Source: Candidatus Gastranaerophilales bacterium HUM_9 | Lineage (GTDB): Bacteria; Cyanobacteriota; Vampirovibrionia; Gastranaerophilales; Gastranaerophilaceae | DNA: 64,000 nucleotides | Direction: 5' to 3' | Assembly: GCA_002103075.1 (NCBI GenBank) | Contig: DABG01000018.1 | Span: 344,585-408,584 of the forward strand | Part shown: in pieces, positions 1-7,580 of the stretch | How positions within the stretch are numbered: the stretch's first letter is position 1 | Layout: every line of letters begins with the position of its first letter | Program-made: the position numbers and the translations under genes | Notes under the pieces: generated by a model | What the model was told of the DNA's origin: nothing | What the model saw: only the letters and a program-made list of their open reading frames with translations | The model's database searches: none

Positions 1-503
1 TTACCTATACAAGTTATTTTGTCCCCAGTATAATAAGCAGGCAAACCACCTATTGAACGTAATTTATTATTTTCTAAATTATTTAAATCTTTATTAGAAC
101 TTCCGTTATTCGTTGAGACAATATTAGGTTTTTCAATAGGTTCAGGTCTTGATGTGCTTATTAATTTATTATTTTTATATGTCAATGTACCTACACTAAT
201 CCCATAAATATTAAAATATTCGTATGTAATGCGACCGTCAGATTCTATTATTTTAGTTTGTTTGATTACACCATTAGGATAACAACTATGATCTGCATTT
301 TTCATTCTATGAATACTATATAGTTCATTTTCAGTGTTCTTTAATGCATTTTTTAACTCAGTATATGTTAAAGGTTTATTATCTTTCACAAAATTGTTAA
401 GGATAATTTGTTTATTTTTTAATAATTCTTGTTGAGTTGATGCATAAGAACAATTAGAAGTTATACAAACTAAACATAATATAAATAATAACCATTTTTT
501 CAT
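1..503 (-). CDS. Secreted protein of unknown function (C-terminus outside window)
   Basis: The reading frame opens at an ATG at 503 behind an AAAGGA ribosome-binding site and stays open to the window edge, so the C-terminus is missing. The first ~22 residues are a typical Sec signal peptide: two lysines, a hydrophobic run and a small-residue cleavage region ending SYAS. The mature part is polar and Asn/Lys-rich, with a middle stretch resembling beta-strand repeats (YPNGVIKQTK, YEYFNIYG, GTLTYKNNK) of the kind seen in MORN-like or antitoxin-type secreted proteins, but I do not recognise a family. It is followed upstream by the repeat-rich gap at 504-885. Confidence 0.65.
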   Translation of the reverse strand, partial: MKKWLLFILCLVCITSNCSYASTQQELLKNKQIILNNFVKDNKPLTYTELKNALKNTENELYSIHRMKNADHSCYPNGVIKQTKIIESDGRITYEYFNIYGISVGTLTYKNNKLISTSRPEPIEKPNIVSTNNGSSNKDLNNLENNKLRSIGGLPAYYTGDKITCIG

Positions 504-666
504 TAGTAATCCTTTCGTTATTGTTACCCAACATTATAACGAATTTATTATATGAATTGTTCATTTATAAAAAATATATTTACAAAGGGTAATAAAGTTT
601 TTGTTTGCAGAACGGTTGGTTTATGGATTGCTTCGCTATCGCTGTCTTGGATTATTGTTTCACTTA

Positions 667-709
667 CCTCTCATAAAACAATACTTAATTGTTTTATTCG
701 GCAGAGTGC
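667..709 (+). repeat. ACTTA-loop hairpin repeat, copy 1
   Basis: Constant left flank ACCTCTC, arm ATAAAACAAT, loop ACTTA, arm ATTGTTTTAT, constant right flank CGGCAGAGTGC. The arms pair perfectly over 10 bp. The same flanks and loop recur at 788, 6871 and 6993 with different but equally complementary arms. Confidence 0.85.
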
Positions 710-787
710 AGTCGCTCATTTTATTTGCTCTGCAAATAGTATTCGCTATGCTCCGTGCTACTTCGAGTTTCGGACTGCGTCCTCACA

Positions 788-831
788 CCCTCTCACAAAA
801 CAATACTTAATTGTTTTGTTCGGCAGAGTGC
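788..831 (+). repeat. ACTTA-loop hairpin repeat, copy 2
   Basis: Flank CCCTCTC, arm ACAAAACAAT, loop ACTTA, arm ATTGTTTTGT, flank CGGCAGAGTGC. It differs from copy 1 by a T-to-C change in the left arm matched by an A-to-G change in the right arm. Confidence 0.85.
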
Positions 832-885
832 AAAATCCGCAAGTTCAGGACGACACATAGAAAAGTACTATCGTCCACAAACAAT

Positions 886-1626
886 TTACTCTTCCACCAT
901 CTCTAAACTTTTATCGTCAAGGATTTTAAATTCTTTACCTCTTGGAAAAAGCATTTCGTGGTCACCTTTATCCGTCAAATCGAGGTAAGGTGTCCCCTCT
1001 GGTATCCAAACTTCAAAACAAGTTTTATCTTCTGAATCGTTATATTCTCTAGGAATACTATCTTTGTCGTTTACTGTAGAGAAAAATCCTGCATCTTTGA
1101 CTTTTTCATCAATTGCAGTATCAAGCCATTTTGTAGGTGCATACCTATATACAATCATAGGTTCTGTAGTCTTTGACTCCATCATTGAATCTAAGATTTC
1201 TACACTATCAACAATTGCACGGTTAAAGTCTTTTTTCTCATTGATATCTTCTTCAACAAGCTCCTTAAACATATCTGGAACGTCTTCTTCTTGTTCCGGA
1301 ATTGACTCTAATTCACCTTTTCTTAAAAAGTTATTTATCTTTGCACCATTTTTTAAATAAAAACCCTCAGGATTGTTTCTTAATGAGTATGAGAAATGAC
1401 CGTCTGCTTCATCTGCCACAATATCTTTGTTGTATTCTGGTATTGAGTCGTTTAAAATAGTGTCTTCTGTTTTATTCAACATTAATGAATTTTGACTTGC
1501 TAAAATATCTGCACCAGTCATTTGGTAATCTCTTTGTTCAACCGGATTTGCTTCTTCTTTCGTCGTGTTTGTTTCGTTATAGTTTAATCTGCTTATCGTA
1601 ACTGGATTGAATGTTATTGACTGCAT
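886..1626 (-). CDS. Putative ADP-ribosyltransferase (exoenzyme-type ART fold)
   Basis: A 246-residue protein whose C-terminal half reads like an R-S-E class ADP-ribosyltransferase. It has an INNFLR segment (97-102), the NAD-binding arginine in VYRYAP (R161), the serine motif in GFFSTV (S183), and a catalytic-loop motif DHEMLFPRG with E224 in the catalytic position and D222 two residues before it, where many toxins have E or Q. Such domains transfer ADP-ribose from NAD to host or competitor proteins; the target here is unknown. The N-terminal ~75 residues are polar and have no Sec signal. An AACAAA-type motif of the shared promoter family lies at 1658-1685. A GGAG ribosome-binding site precedes the ATG. 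No immunity gene is recognised next to it. Confidence 0.62.
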   Translation of the reverse strand: MQSITFNPVTISRLNYNETNTTKEEANPVEQRDYQMTGADILASQNSLMLNKTEDTILNDSIPEYNKDIVADEADGHFSYSLRNNPEGFYLKNGAKINNFLRKGELESIPEQEEDVPDMFKELVEEDINEKKDFNRAIVDSVEILDSMMESKTTEPMIVYRYAPTKWLDTAIDEKVKDAGFFSTVNDKDSIPREYNDSEDKTCFEVWIPEGTPYLDLTDKGDHEMLFPRGKEFKILDDKSLEMVEE

Positions 1627-1657
1627 AATTACTCCATAAAAATTCTTATATTAGTTT

Positions 1658-1685
1658 GAACGTATAAGAAAATAAAATTTGTTAG
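1658..1685 (-). promoter_or_regulatory. TAGCAA/A-T tract promoter motif (variant TAACAA)
   Basis: On the minus strand CTAACAAATTTTATTTTC followed by TTATACGTTC. It aligns with the motif found before eight other unusual genes in this window, with G replaced by A at the third position of TAGCAA. It lies about 30-60 nt before the ADP-ribosyltransferase start. Confidence 0.5.
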
Positions 1686-1801
1686 TTTATAAAGTATTGT
1701 AACAACGAATTTCTGAAGAATTTTAAATGTTTTTTGAAAAAATTGGCCTGAAATAATTGGAACATAAATAGCAGAGAAAAGTGGAGATGAATAGGGGAAA
1801 G

Positions 1802-1835
1802 AAAGGGCGGGTCGATGAAATCGACCCGCCCTTTT
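1802..1835 (-). terminator. Terminator after split pyruvate formate-lyase operon
   Basis: A 12-bp GC-rich stem (GGGCGGGTCGAT with its complement), a GAA loop and T runs on both sides; it can stop transcription from grcA on the minus strand. Confidence 0.85.
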
Positions 1836-1857
1836 CTAAAATTATCTTCTAAATCAA

Positions 1858-2115
1858 TTAGCAACCACAACCAGCGCCGATGTGATCGTGGAATGTTCTT
1901 GAGATTACATCGTCTTGTTGTTCTTTTGTCAATTTAATGAAGTTTACAGCATAACCTGAAACTCTGATTGTTAATTGAGGATATTTTTCTGGGTGAGCTT
2001 GAGCGTCTAATAATGTTTCTCTTGTGAAAACGTTAACGTTCAAATGGTGTCCACCTTTTTGTACATATCCGTCTAATAGATTTATTAAATTTTCTTGTTG
2101 TTGTGTTGTTTCCAT
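1858..2115 (-). CDS. grcA: Stand-alone glycyl-radical subunit of pyruvate formate-lyase (GrcA/YfiD-like)
   Basis: An 85-residue protein corresponding to the last domain of pyruvate formate-lyase. It carries the sequence HHLNVNVFTRETLLDAQ and the glycyl-radical motif RVSGYAVNF, whose glycine is the radical site, followed by TKEQQDDVISRTF. In E. coli this domain is fused to PflB; the free form YfiD/GrcA normally only repairs oxygen-cleaved enzyme. Here the neighbouring pflB has no radical domain, so this protein probably supplies it in trans. It has its own AAAGGA ribosome-binding site 72 nt after pflB. The C-terminus is GAGCGC, an unusual cysteine-rich tail mirrored by one on PflB. Confidence 0.9.
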   Translation of the reverse strand: METTQQQENLINLLDGYVQKGGHHLNVNVFTRETLLDAQAHPEKYPQLTIRVSGYAVNFIKLTKEQQDDVISRTFHDHIGAGCGC

Positions 2116-2187
2116 GATATATATCCTTTCATCATATATATTAGGTCGTAGGTGCTAAATTATAGCACCTACAACTTTATTATCTAA

Positions 2188-4266
2188 TTATTGACAGTTA
2201 CCTTCACTGCAACCACAATCAAGATTGATTGCTAAGTCGCCCATGAATACTTCATCTTTACCTAATGCGTTAGGAATGATTGAGAATGTATTTGAGATAC
2301 CGTCTTGAGCATCATCAAATGGAAGTTTAGCAACTGATGCCAATGAAGCTACAGCACCGTTTTTGTCACGGCCGTGCATTGGGTTAGCACCTGGAGCCAA
2401 TGGGATACCAGCTTTTCTTCCGTCTGGTGTGTTACCAGTTTTCTTACCGTAAACTACGTTTGATGTAATTGTTAAAATTGACATTGTAGGAATAGAATTT
2501 CTATATGTATAGTGTTTTCTAATCATGTTCATGAATTTTCTAACAATCATAACTGCAAATTGGTCAACTCTGTTATCGTCGTTACCATATTTTGGATAAT
2601 CGCCTTCAACTTCATAGTCAACTACTAAGCCGTTTTCATCTCTAATAGTTTTAACTTTAGCATATTTGATAGCTGATAAAGAGTCAGCAACAACAGACAA
2701 TCCAGCGATACCTGTTGCGAAGTATCTCTTAACATCTCTATCGTGTAAAGCCATTTGTGAACGTTCATAACAATATTTGTCGTGCATATAGTGAATTACG
2801 TTCAATGTATTTACATACAAGCCAGCTAACCATTCCATCATATCTTCATATTTATCCATTACTTCATCAAAGTCTAGGTATTCAGAAGTGATAGGTCTGT
2901 ATTTAGGACCAACTTGTTCTTTAATTCTTTCATCAACACCACCGTTTATTGCATACAATAAACATTTTGCTAAGTTAGCACGTGCACCGAAGAATTGCAT
3001 TTCTTTACCAACAACCATTGATGATACACAACAAGCGATTGCATAATCATCACCGTGAGTAACTCTCATCAAATCATCGTTTTCATATTGAATAGATGAA
3101 GTTGTGATTGAGATTTTTGCTGCATATTGTTTGAAGTTGTGTGGTAATCTTGTAGACCAAAGTACTGTCATGTTTGGTTCTGGAGCAGTACCTAAGTTTT
3201 CAAGAGTGTGAAGGTATCTGAATGAGTTTTTAGTAACCAATGGACGACCATCAATACCAACACCACCGATTGATTCAGTTACCCAAGTAGGGTCGCCTGA
3301 GAACAATGAATTGTATTCAGGAGTTCTAGCGAATTTAACTAATCTTAACTTCATGATGAAGTGGTCAATCATTTCTTGAGCTTGAGCTTCTGTGATAATA
3401 CCTTCTTTTAAATCTCTTTCGATGAAAATGTCTAAGAAAGTAGATGTTCTACCAATTGACATTGCAGCACCGTTTTGTTCTTTTACAGCTGACAAGTAAC
3501 CAAAGTATAACCATTGGATAGCTTCTTTAGCGTTTCTAGCAGGTTTTCTAATATCAAAACCGTAAGTATCACCTAATTGAGCCATTTCTTGAAGTGCTTT
3601 GATTTGTTCAGCGATTTCTTCTTTTAATTGAATTTTTTCAGCTGTCATTTCGCCATCAAGTGAAGCGTGTTGTTCTTTTTTGTCTTCGATAAGTCTATCA
3701 ATACCATAAAGAGCAATTCTTCTGTAGTCACCTATGATACGGCCACGACCATAAGCATCTGGAAGACCAGTCAAGATAGCTGCGTGACGAGCTTTTCTCA
3801 TTTCAGGTGTATAACAATCGAAAACACCTTGGTTGTGAGTTTTTCTGTATTTTGTAAAGATTTCAGTGATTTCAGGATCAACTTCATAACCATAAGATTT
3901 GCAAGCTGTTTCAGCCATTCTAATACCACCAAATGGTTGTAAAGAACGTTTTAGAGGTTTATCTGTTTGAAGACCAACGATTGTTTCTAGGTCTTTATCG
4001 ATGTATCCTGCACCGTGTGAAGTGATTGTTGAAACGATTTTTGTATCCATATCAACAACACCACCGTTTTCTCTTTCTTTTTTAAACAAATCACAACATT
4101 CTTCCCACAATTTAGTTGTAGCAGGTGTTGCGTCTGCTAAGAATGAAGAATCACCTTCATACAATGTATAGTTTTTTTGGATGAAATCACGTACGTTGAT
4201 TTCAGATTGCCATTTTCCACCTACGAATTCGGTAGTGGCATAAGTTTTTTCTAAAGTACTTTCCAT
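2188..4266 (-). CDS. pflB: Pyruvate formate-lyase main subunit lacking the glycyl-radical domain
   Basis: Formate C-acetyltransferase converts pyruvate and CoA to acetyl-CoA and formate in anaerobic fermentation. The protein has 692 residues against about 760 for the fused enzyme. The catalytic cysteine pair is present in IACCVSSM (around residue 410). The sequence follows E. coli PflB up to FSIIPNALGKDEV, then ends in LDCGCSEGNCQ instead of continuing into the radical domain, which is encoded by the next gene. Start ATG with AAGGAG ribosome-binding site. No activating enzyme (pflA) is in the window. The separation point is exactly the inter-domain linker, so it looks evolved rather than a frameshift. 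Confidence 0.93.
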   Translation of the reverse strand: MESTLEKTYATTEFVGGKWQSEINVRDFIQKNYTLYEGDSSFLADATPATTKLWEECCDLFKKERENGGVVDMDTKIVSTITSHGAGYIDKDLETIVGLQTDKPLKRSLQPFGGIRMAETACKSYGYEVDPEITEIFTKYRKTHNQGVFDCYTPEMRKARHAAILTGLPDAYGRGRIIGDYRRIALYGIDRLIEDKKEQHASLDGEMTAEKIQLKEEIAEQIKALQEMAQLGDTYGFDIRKPARNAKEAIQWLYFGYLSAVKEQNGAAMSIGRTSTFLDIFIERDLKEGIITEAQAQEMIDHFIMKLRLVKFARTPEYNSLFSGDPTWVTESIGGVGIDGRPLVTKNSFRYLHTLENLGTAPEPNMTVLWSTRLPHNFKQYAAKISITTSSIQYENDDLMRVTHGDDYAIACCVSSMVVGKEMQFFGARANLAKCLLYAINGGVDERIKEQVGPKYRPITSEYLDFDEVMDKYEDMMEWLAGLYVNTLNVIHYMHDKYCYERSQMALHDRDVKRYFATGIAGLSVVADSLSAIKYAKVKTIRDENGLVVDYEVEGDYPKYGNDDNRVDQFAVMIVRKFMNMIRKHYTYRNSIPTMSILTITSNVVYGKKTGNTPDGRKAGIPLAPGANPMHGRDKNGAVASLASVAKLPFDDAQDGISNTFSIIPNALGKDEVFMGDLAINLDCGCSEGNCQ

Positions 4267-4376
4267 TTTATGTCTCCTTTTCGGTCTGTCATAGTTTCAT
4301 ACTTATTACAAAATATTATACTCTAAAAATAATTTTCAAACACTTTTTTCAACGAATTAATATGAAATTAATAAGT

Positions 4377-4736
4377 TTATTTTCTTAGCGTTTTTGCACC
4401 TTTAAGATATACGAATTTTGGTGTAAAATCTTCTTCACAATTCAACACAATAAGTACTCTTAGGCACATTTTTAACGAATTAGGCACATCGAGTTCATGG
4501 AAACACATCATCGCAACAGTTTTCCAATTCAAATCTTCCCTTGCAAACTTTGCTGGGAATGCCATATTCAAATCATTTGTCAAAGTAAAAATAACGTGAG
4601 ATATCTTTTCTGGTTCAACTTTGTTTTGCTCAATCATCGCATTTAAAAGTTCTAATGTCGCTGATTTTATTGAGTCTACTGTATTTTCTTCAACAGTAAT
4701 TGCCCCTCTGATACCCTTTGTTATTTTATTTTGCAT
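4377..4736 (-). CDS. aroH: Chorismate mutase, AroH class
   Basis: A 119-residue protein matching the monofunctional AroH fold, which converts chorismate to prephenate on the route to phenylalanine and tyrosine. Visible family signatures are RGAITVEENT at the N-terminus, HVIFTLTNDLNMAFPAKFARE in the middle, the catalytic region ELDVPNSLKMCLRVLIVLN, and YLKGAKTLRK at the end. Length is normal for AroH (about 120-127). It overlaps the 3' end of fmt by 11 bp, so it is probably translationally coupled as the last gene of a def-fmt-aroH operon. Confidence 0.9.
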   Translation of the reverse strand: MQNKITKGIRGAITVEENTVDSIKSATLELLNAMIEQNKVEPEKISHVIFTLTNDLNMAFPAKFAREDLNWKTVAMMCFHELDVPNSLKMCLRVLIVLNCEEDFTPKFVYLKGAKTLRK

Positions 4737-5661
4737 TTTTCACTCCGTTGTACCAATCTCTTGCCAGCATTTCGCCTTTGCCCTCTGGTTTTACAGTAAT
4801 TAGCTTTAATGCACCGTTTTTTGTCGCTATGTAAACTCCTGTTTTATCGGCTTTAACTATTTTGCCACAATCACCTTTAGTTTCAGGATTGGTTATAATT
4901 TCTGTTTTTAACACTTTTATTATTTTATCATTGTGCATAAAATAGGCACTTGGTGATTTGTAAACCCCACGCACAAGGTTGTGAATATCTTCTGAAGTAT
5001 TGTTCCAATCAATCAAACATTCTTCTTTTGTCAATTTGTTTGCCATACAAACCCCGTCTTCACATTGAGGAGTTGGCTTAAGTTTGTTTTCGTAGATTCC
5101 TATTAGAGTTTCTTCTAATAATTTTGGAGAATCTTCTGCTATTTTTTCCCATAAATCAACACAGGTCATATCGTTAGGGATTGCAATTTTTTGTTTCATA
5201 CAAACATCCCCACAATCAAGCCCTAATTCAGTAATCATGGTGCAAATACCTGTTTCTTTTTCGCCATTTATGATTACACGTTGGATTGGGTTTGCACCTC
5301 TATATTTAGGCAATAATGATGCGTGAAGATTTATTGTTTCAAATTTAGGTATATCTAGGACATCTTGCGATAAGATTTGACCGAAGGCAAAAGTTACGAA
5401 GAAATCAGGTTCAAATTTTTTCAACGAGTCTTGGATATCAAATTCTTTACGAATAGATTTAGGCTGAAATACGGATAGATTATGACTTAGAGCAAACTCT
5501 TTTATGGGCGACATTTTTAGTTTTTTACCACGACCAGCAGGTTTATCGGGTTGTGTTACTACTGCACAGATTTCGATTGAGTCAGAATTAAACAGGTACT
5601 CAAGCGATTTTAGTGCGATGTCAGGAGTTGCGAAGTAAACCACTTTAATCTTTTTTTGCAT
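4726..5661 (-). CDS. fmt: Methionyl-tRNA formyltransferase
   Basis: Transfers a formyl group from 10-formyl-THF to initiator Met-tRNA. The catalytic motif INLHASLLPKYRGANPIQ is complete, with Asn and His, and Asp is in LGLDCGDV. The C-terminal tRNA-binding domain is present (VKPEGKGEMLARDW). I place the start at the ATG at 5661 (MQKKIKVVYFATPD), which follows an AAGGAG site; the longer open frame from 5691 runs into def. It overlaps the end of def by 17 bp, consistent with coupled expression of formylation and deformylation. Confidence 0.93.
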   Translation of the reverse strand: MQKKIKVVYFATPDIALKSLEYLFNSDSIEICAVVTQPDKPAGRGKKLKMSPIKEFALSHNLSVFQPKSIRKEFDIQDSLKKFEPDFFVTFAFGQILSQDVLDIPKFETINLHASLLPKYRGANPIQRVIINGEKETGICTMITELGLDCGDVCMKQKIAIPNDMTCVDLWEKIAEDSPKLLEETLIGIYENKLKPTPQCEDGVCMANKLTKEECLIDWNNTSEDIHNLVRGVYKSPSAYFMHNDKIIKVLKTEIITNPETKGDCGKIVKADKTGVYIATKNGALKLITVKPEGKGEMLARDWYNGVKNAK

Positions 5662-6217
5662 TAGCAAGCTCCTTATCGAGTTCAGGCTCATCTAACAATT
5701 TTTCTACTTCTACAGGTGGAAGATTGTGTTTTTTTAGAACTTCATCTGTTTCAAAACGGTTTATTGAGTGGTCTATAAAAAGGATACCGTCTAGGTGATC
5801 GTTTTCGTGTTGGATACAACGAGCTAGGAGAGTACCACCTTTAGCTTCCATTACGAAAGGCTTGCCGTTACGATCAGTTGCTTTAACCATAACATTTTCA
5901 TAACGCTTAACACCTGTGTAGGCTTCAGGAAAACTTAAACAACCTTCTTGAGATATTACAGCACCTGATTTTTTGATTATTTTAGGATTGATAAAAACCA
6001 TAGGTTTAAGAGGTTCGTCACCTGTAGAACAATCTATGACAAAAAGACGAAGGTTAACACCAATTTGAGGTGCCGCAAGACCAACACCGTTATTTTGATA
6101 CATTGTATCGAACATATCTTGGATAAGGGTTTTAATTTTGCTAGAAACCTTATGAACTTCTTTTGATTTTTCTCTAAGTGACGGTGTACCGTATGGTAGA
6201 ATGGTTTTTACTGACAT
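5645..6217 (-). CDS. def: Peptide deformylase
   Basis: Removes the N-formyl group from nascent proteins and is a metallohydrolase. All three family motifs are present: GVGLAAPQIG, EGCLS (metal-ligand Cys) and QHENDHLDG (two metal-ligand His and the catalytic Glu). Length of 190 residues is usual. The ATG at 6217 (MSVKTILPYG) follows a GAGGA site and is preferred over the TTG two codons upstream. First gene of the def-fmt-aroH run. Confidence 0.95.
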   Translation of the reverse strand: MSVKTILPYGTPSLREKSKEVHKVSSKIKTLIQDMFDTMYQNNGVGLAAPQIGVNLRLFVIDCSTGDEPLKPMVFINPKIIKKSGAVISQEGCLSFPEAYTGVKRYENVMVKATDRNGKPFVMEAKGGTLLARCIQHENDHLDGILFIDHSINRFETDEVLKKHNLPPVEVEKLLDEPELDKELANAKKD

Positions 6218-6357
6218 ATTCAATCCTCATTATATATTATTAAAAGAATTGTAACACAGTAAAAAGTTGTAATCAATAAAAGTAGATATCTGCCAATTAA
6301 ACAAGTTTATATTTAAAATTTAAATAATAATACAAACTAATGAGATAGGTGTATATT

Positions 6358-6738
6358 AAATTTCATTTGGTGGGGTTCTGCGTCCTGTTCATAAAATTGT
6401 CGACGGGGGGACTCTCTTGCTCGGTCGCATTAAACGGGTATTCGGTTTTTGCTTCAAGATCTTCTTTCTTTCGCAAAAATCCTTCACCCTCTGCTCCCTC
6501 TCGCTTGAACCCTTTGACCAAATTTCATTTGGTGGGGGTTCTGCGTCCTCTTCTTAATAATGTCGACGGGGGGACTCTCTTGCTCGGTCGCATTAAACGG
6601 GTCTTCGGTTTTTGCTTCAAGATATTCTTTCTTTCGCAAAAATCCTCCACCCTCTGCTCCCTCTCGCTTGAACCCTTGGACCAAATTTCATTTGGTGGGG
6701 TTCTGCGTCCTGTTCTTAATAATGTCGACGGGGGGACT
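6358..6738. repeat. Tandem ~163-bp repeats carrying copies of the tRNA-Leu 3' end
   Basis: Two near-identical units, 6358-6519 (162 bp) and 6520-6682 (163 bp), followed by a partial third unit from 6683 that runs into the genuine tRNA-Leu. Each unit starts AAATTTCATTTGGTGGGG and contains GTCGACGGGGGGACT, which is the terminal 15 bp of the tRNA-Leu gene. After that the units diverge from the tRNA. AAATTTCATTTGG reads on the minus strand as a CCAAAT/ATTTGG hairpin just after the tRNA end, a possible terminator. The open frames here are artefacts of the repeats. Confidence 0.85.
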
Positions 6739-6803
6739 TGAACCCCCACGGATTTCTCCACACGCCCCTCAAACGTGCACGTCTACCATTCCGCCACGCC
6801 GAC
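6723..6803 (-). tRNA. tRNA-Leu (GAG)
   Basis: A long tRNA with a variable arm typical of tRNA-Leu. Acceptor strands GTCGGCG and CGTCGAC pair; the anticodon stem CACGT/GCGTG encloses loop TTGAGGG giving anticodon GAG; the T arm GGGGGTTCAAGTCCCCC is intact. The discriminator is A and no CCA is encoded. Both ends of the gene are duplicated outside it: the 3' end in the repeats at 6358-6738 and the 5' end in the repeats at 6793-7047. Confidence 0.93.
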
Positions 6804-6870
6804 TTACTTTCTTCGTTTTTTATTTAATTTTCATTGTTTGGTCTTTGTGACGGAAGTTACCTCAAGGGTA

Positions 6871-6917
6871 ACCCTCTCAGAAAACAGTACTTAACTGTTT
6901 TCTTGCGGCAGAGTGCC
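6871..6917 (+). repeat. ACTTA-loop hairpin repeat, copy 3
   Basis: Flank CCCTCTC, arm AGAAAACAGT, loop ACTTA, arm ACTGTTTTCT, flank GCGGCAGAGTGCC. It lies inside the first 122-bp unit next to tRNA-Leu. Confidence 0.85.
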
Positions 6918-6992
6918 ACGCCGACATACTTTCTTCGTTTTTTATTTAATTTTCATTGTTTGGTCTTTGTGACGGAAGTTACCTCAAGGGTA

Positions 6993-7038
6993 ACCCTCTC
7001 GAAAAATGATACTTAATCATTTTTCTGCGGCAGAGTGC
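6993..7038 (+). repeat. ACTTA-loop hairpin repeat, copy 4
   Basis: Flank CCCTCTC, arm GAAAAATGAT, loop ACTTA, arm ATCATTTTTC, flank TGCGGCAGAGTGCC. It sits at the equivalent position of the second 122-bp unit, yet both arms differ from copy 3 while all other sequence is almost identical. Confidence 0.85.
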
Positions 7039-7194
7039 CACGCCGACTCGTCCTATATATTATATACTTATTTTTTATTTTTGCAAAAATTTAATAACAA
7101 ATCATTTAATTTTTCAAATAATACTACCAAAAAATTTTCATTTCTTTTAATTTATTATTTAGTTCAACTCTAAAATATATATTTATTTTATCTA

Positions 7195-7392
7195 TTGTTA
7201 AACAATTTATATCCAAATTGGAATTATAACTTTCTTCCAAAAGATGAAATTGTTGATGGCAGAGATTGTATAAAAATACCTGTAAATATTAATTCAACGA
7301 ATCCTAAAAGACCTGTAAATTATATTGGTACTACAGGAAGAATAAAATATAAATATACATTTATGGGTAAACAATTCATAAAAATAGAGTAA
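7195..7392 (+). pseudogene. Short open frame, probable gene fragment
   Basis: A 65-codon frame from a TTG without a ribosome-binding site, reading through a plausible protein-like stretch (YPNWNYNFLPKDEIVDGRDCIKIPVNIN). I do not recognise it. It lies in a debris region between the tRNA-Leu repeats and a truncated phage gene, so a remnant is more likely than an intact gene. Confidence 0.3.
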
Positions 7393-7580
7393 CTGGGCAA
7401 GAACGACCTTACTATACAGCGATTATATTTAGAATAAATATACACGCCCCCATTACGTAGTTACATGGGTATCTCAGTTACTCTACCAACATTATAATCT
7501 ATGTTTTCAAAATTTCAAGTGTTAAACTTTTAAAAAAGTTACAAAATGTTATATTGTCGAACAAGAAAGGTTAATACAAA

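Larger units (their letters stand above)
504..885. repeat. Gene-free stretch with two hairpin repeats and degenerate dispersed repeat
   Basis: No credible gene is seen; the short open frames here are repeat-derived. It contains two copies of the ACTTA-loop hairpin repeat (667-709 and 788-831). The segment around 610-640 shares GGTTGGTTTATGGATTGC with the repeat at 58831, and the segment at 841-855 carries the GTTCAGGACGAC piece of a dispersed repeat also seen near 58800. Confidence 0.6.
6793..7047. repeat. Tandem 122-bp repeats joined to the tRNA-Leu 5' end
   Basis: Units 6793-6914 and 6915-7036 are both 122 bp and begin with GCCACGCCGAC, the first 11 bp of the tRNA-Leu gene in complement; a third copy of those 11 bp closes the array at 7037-7047. 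Outside the variable hairpin the two units differ at about one position. Each contains a GTTACC/GGTAAC hairpin and then an ACTTA-loop hairpin repeat. The 11-bp tRNA piece at every junction looks like a target duplication or recombination core. Confidence 0.87.

Noticed and set aside
1682..1870. 62-residue frame on the minus strand after grcA
   Set aside because: It reads through the grcA terminator hairpin and has no ribosome-binding site.
6349..7016. Several 60-130 residue open frames on both strands around tRNA-Leu
   Set aside because: They run through the tandem repeats and the tRNA itself and repeat the same peptide in each unit; none has a ribosome-binding site.
6358..7047. CRISPR array
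   Set aside because: Units are 122-163 bp with only two to three copies and no short repeat/variable spacer alternation; no cas gene is in the window.
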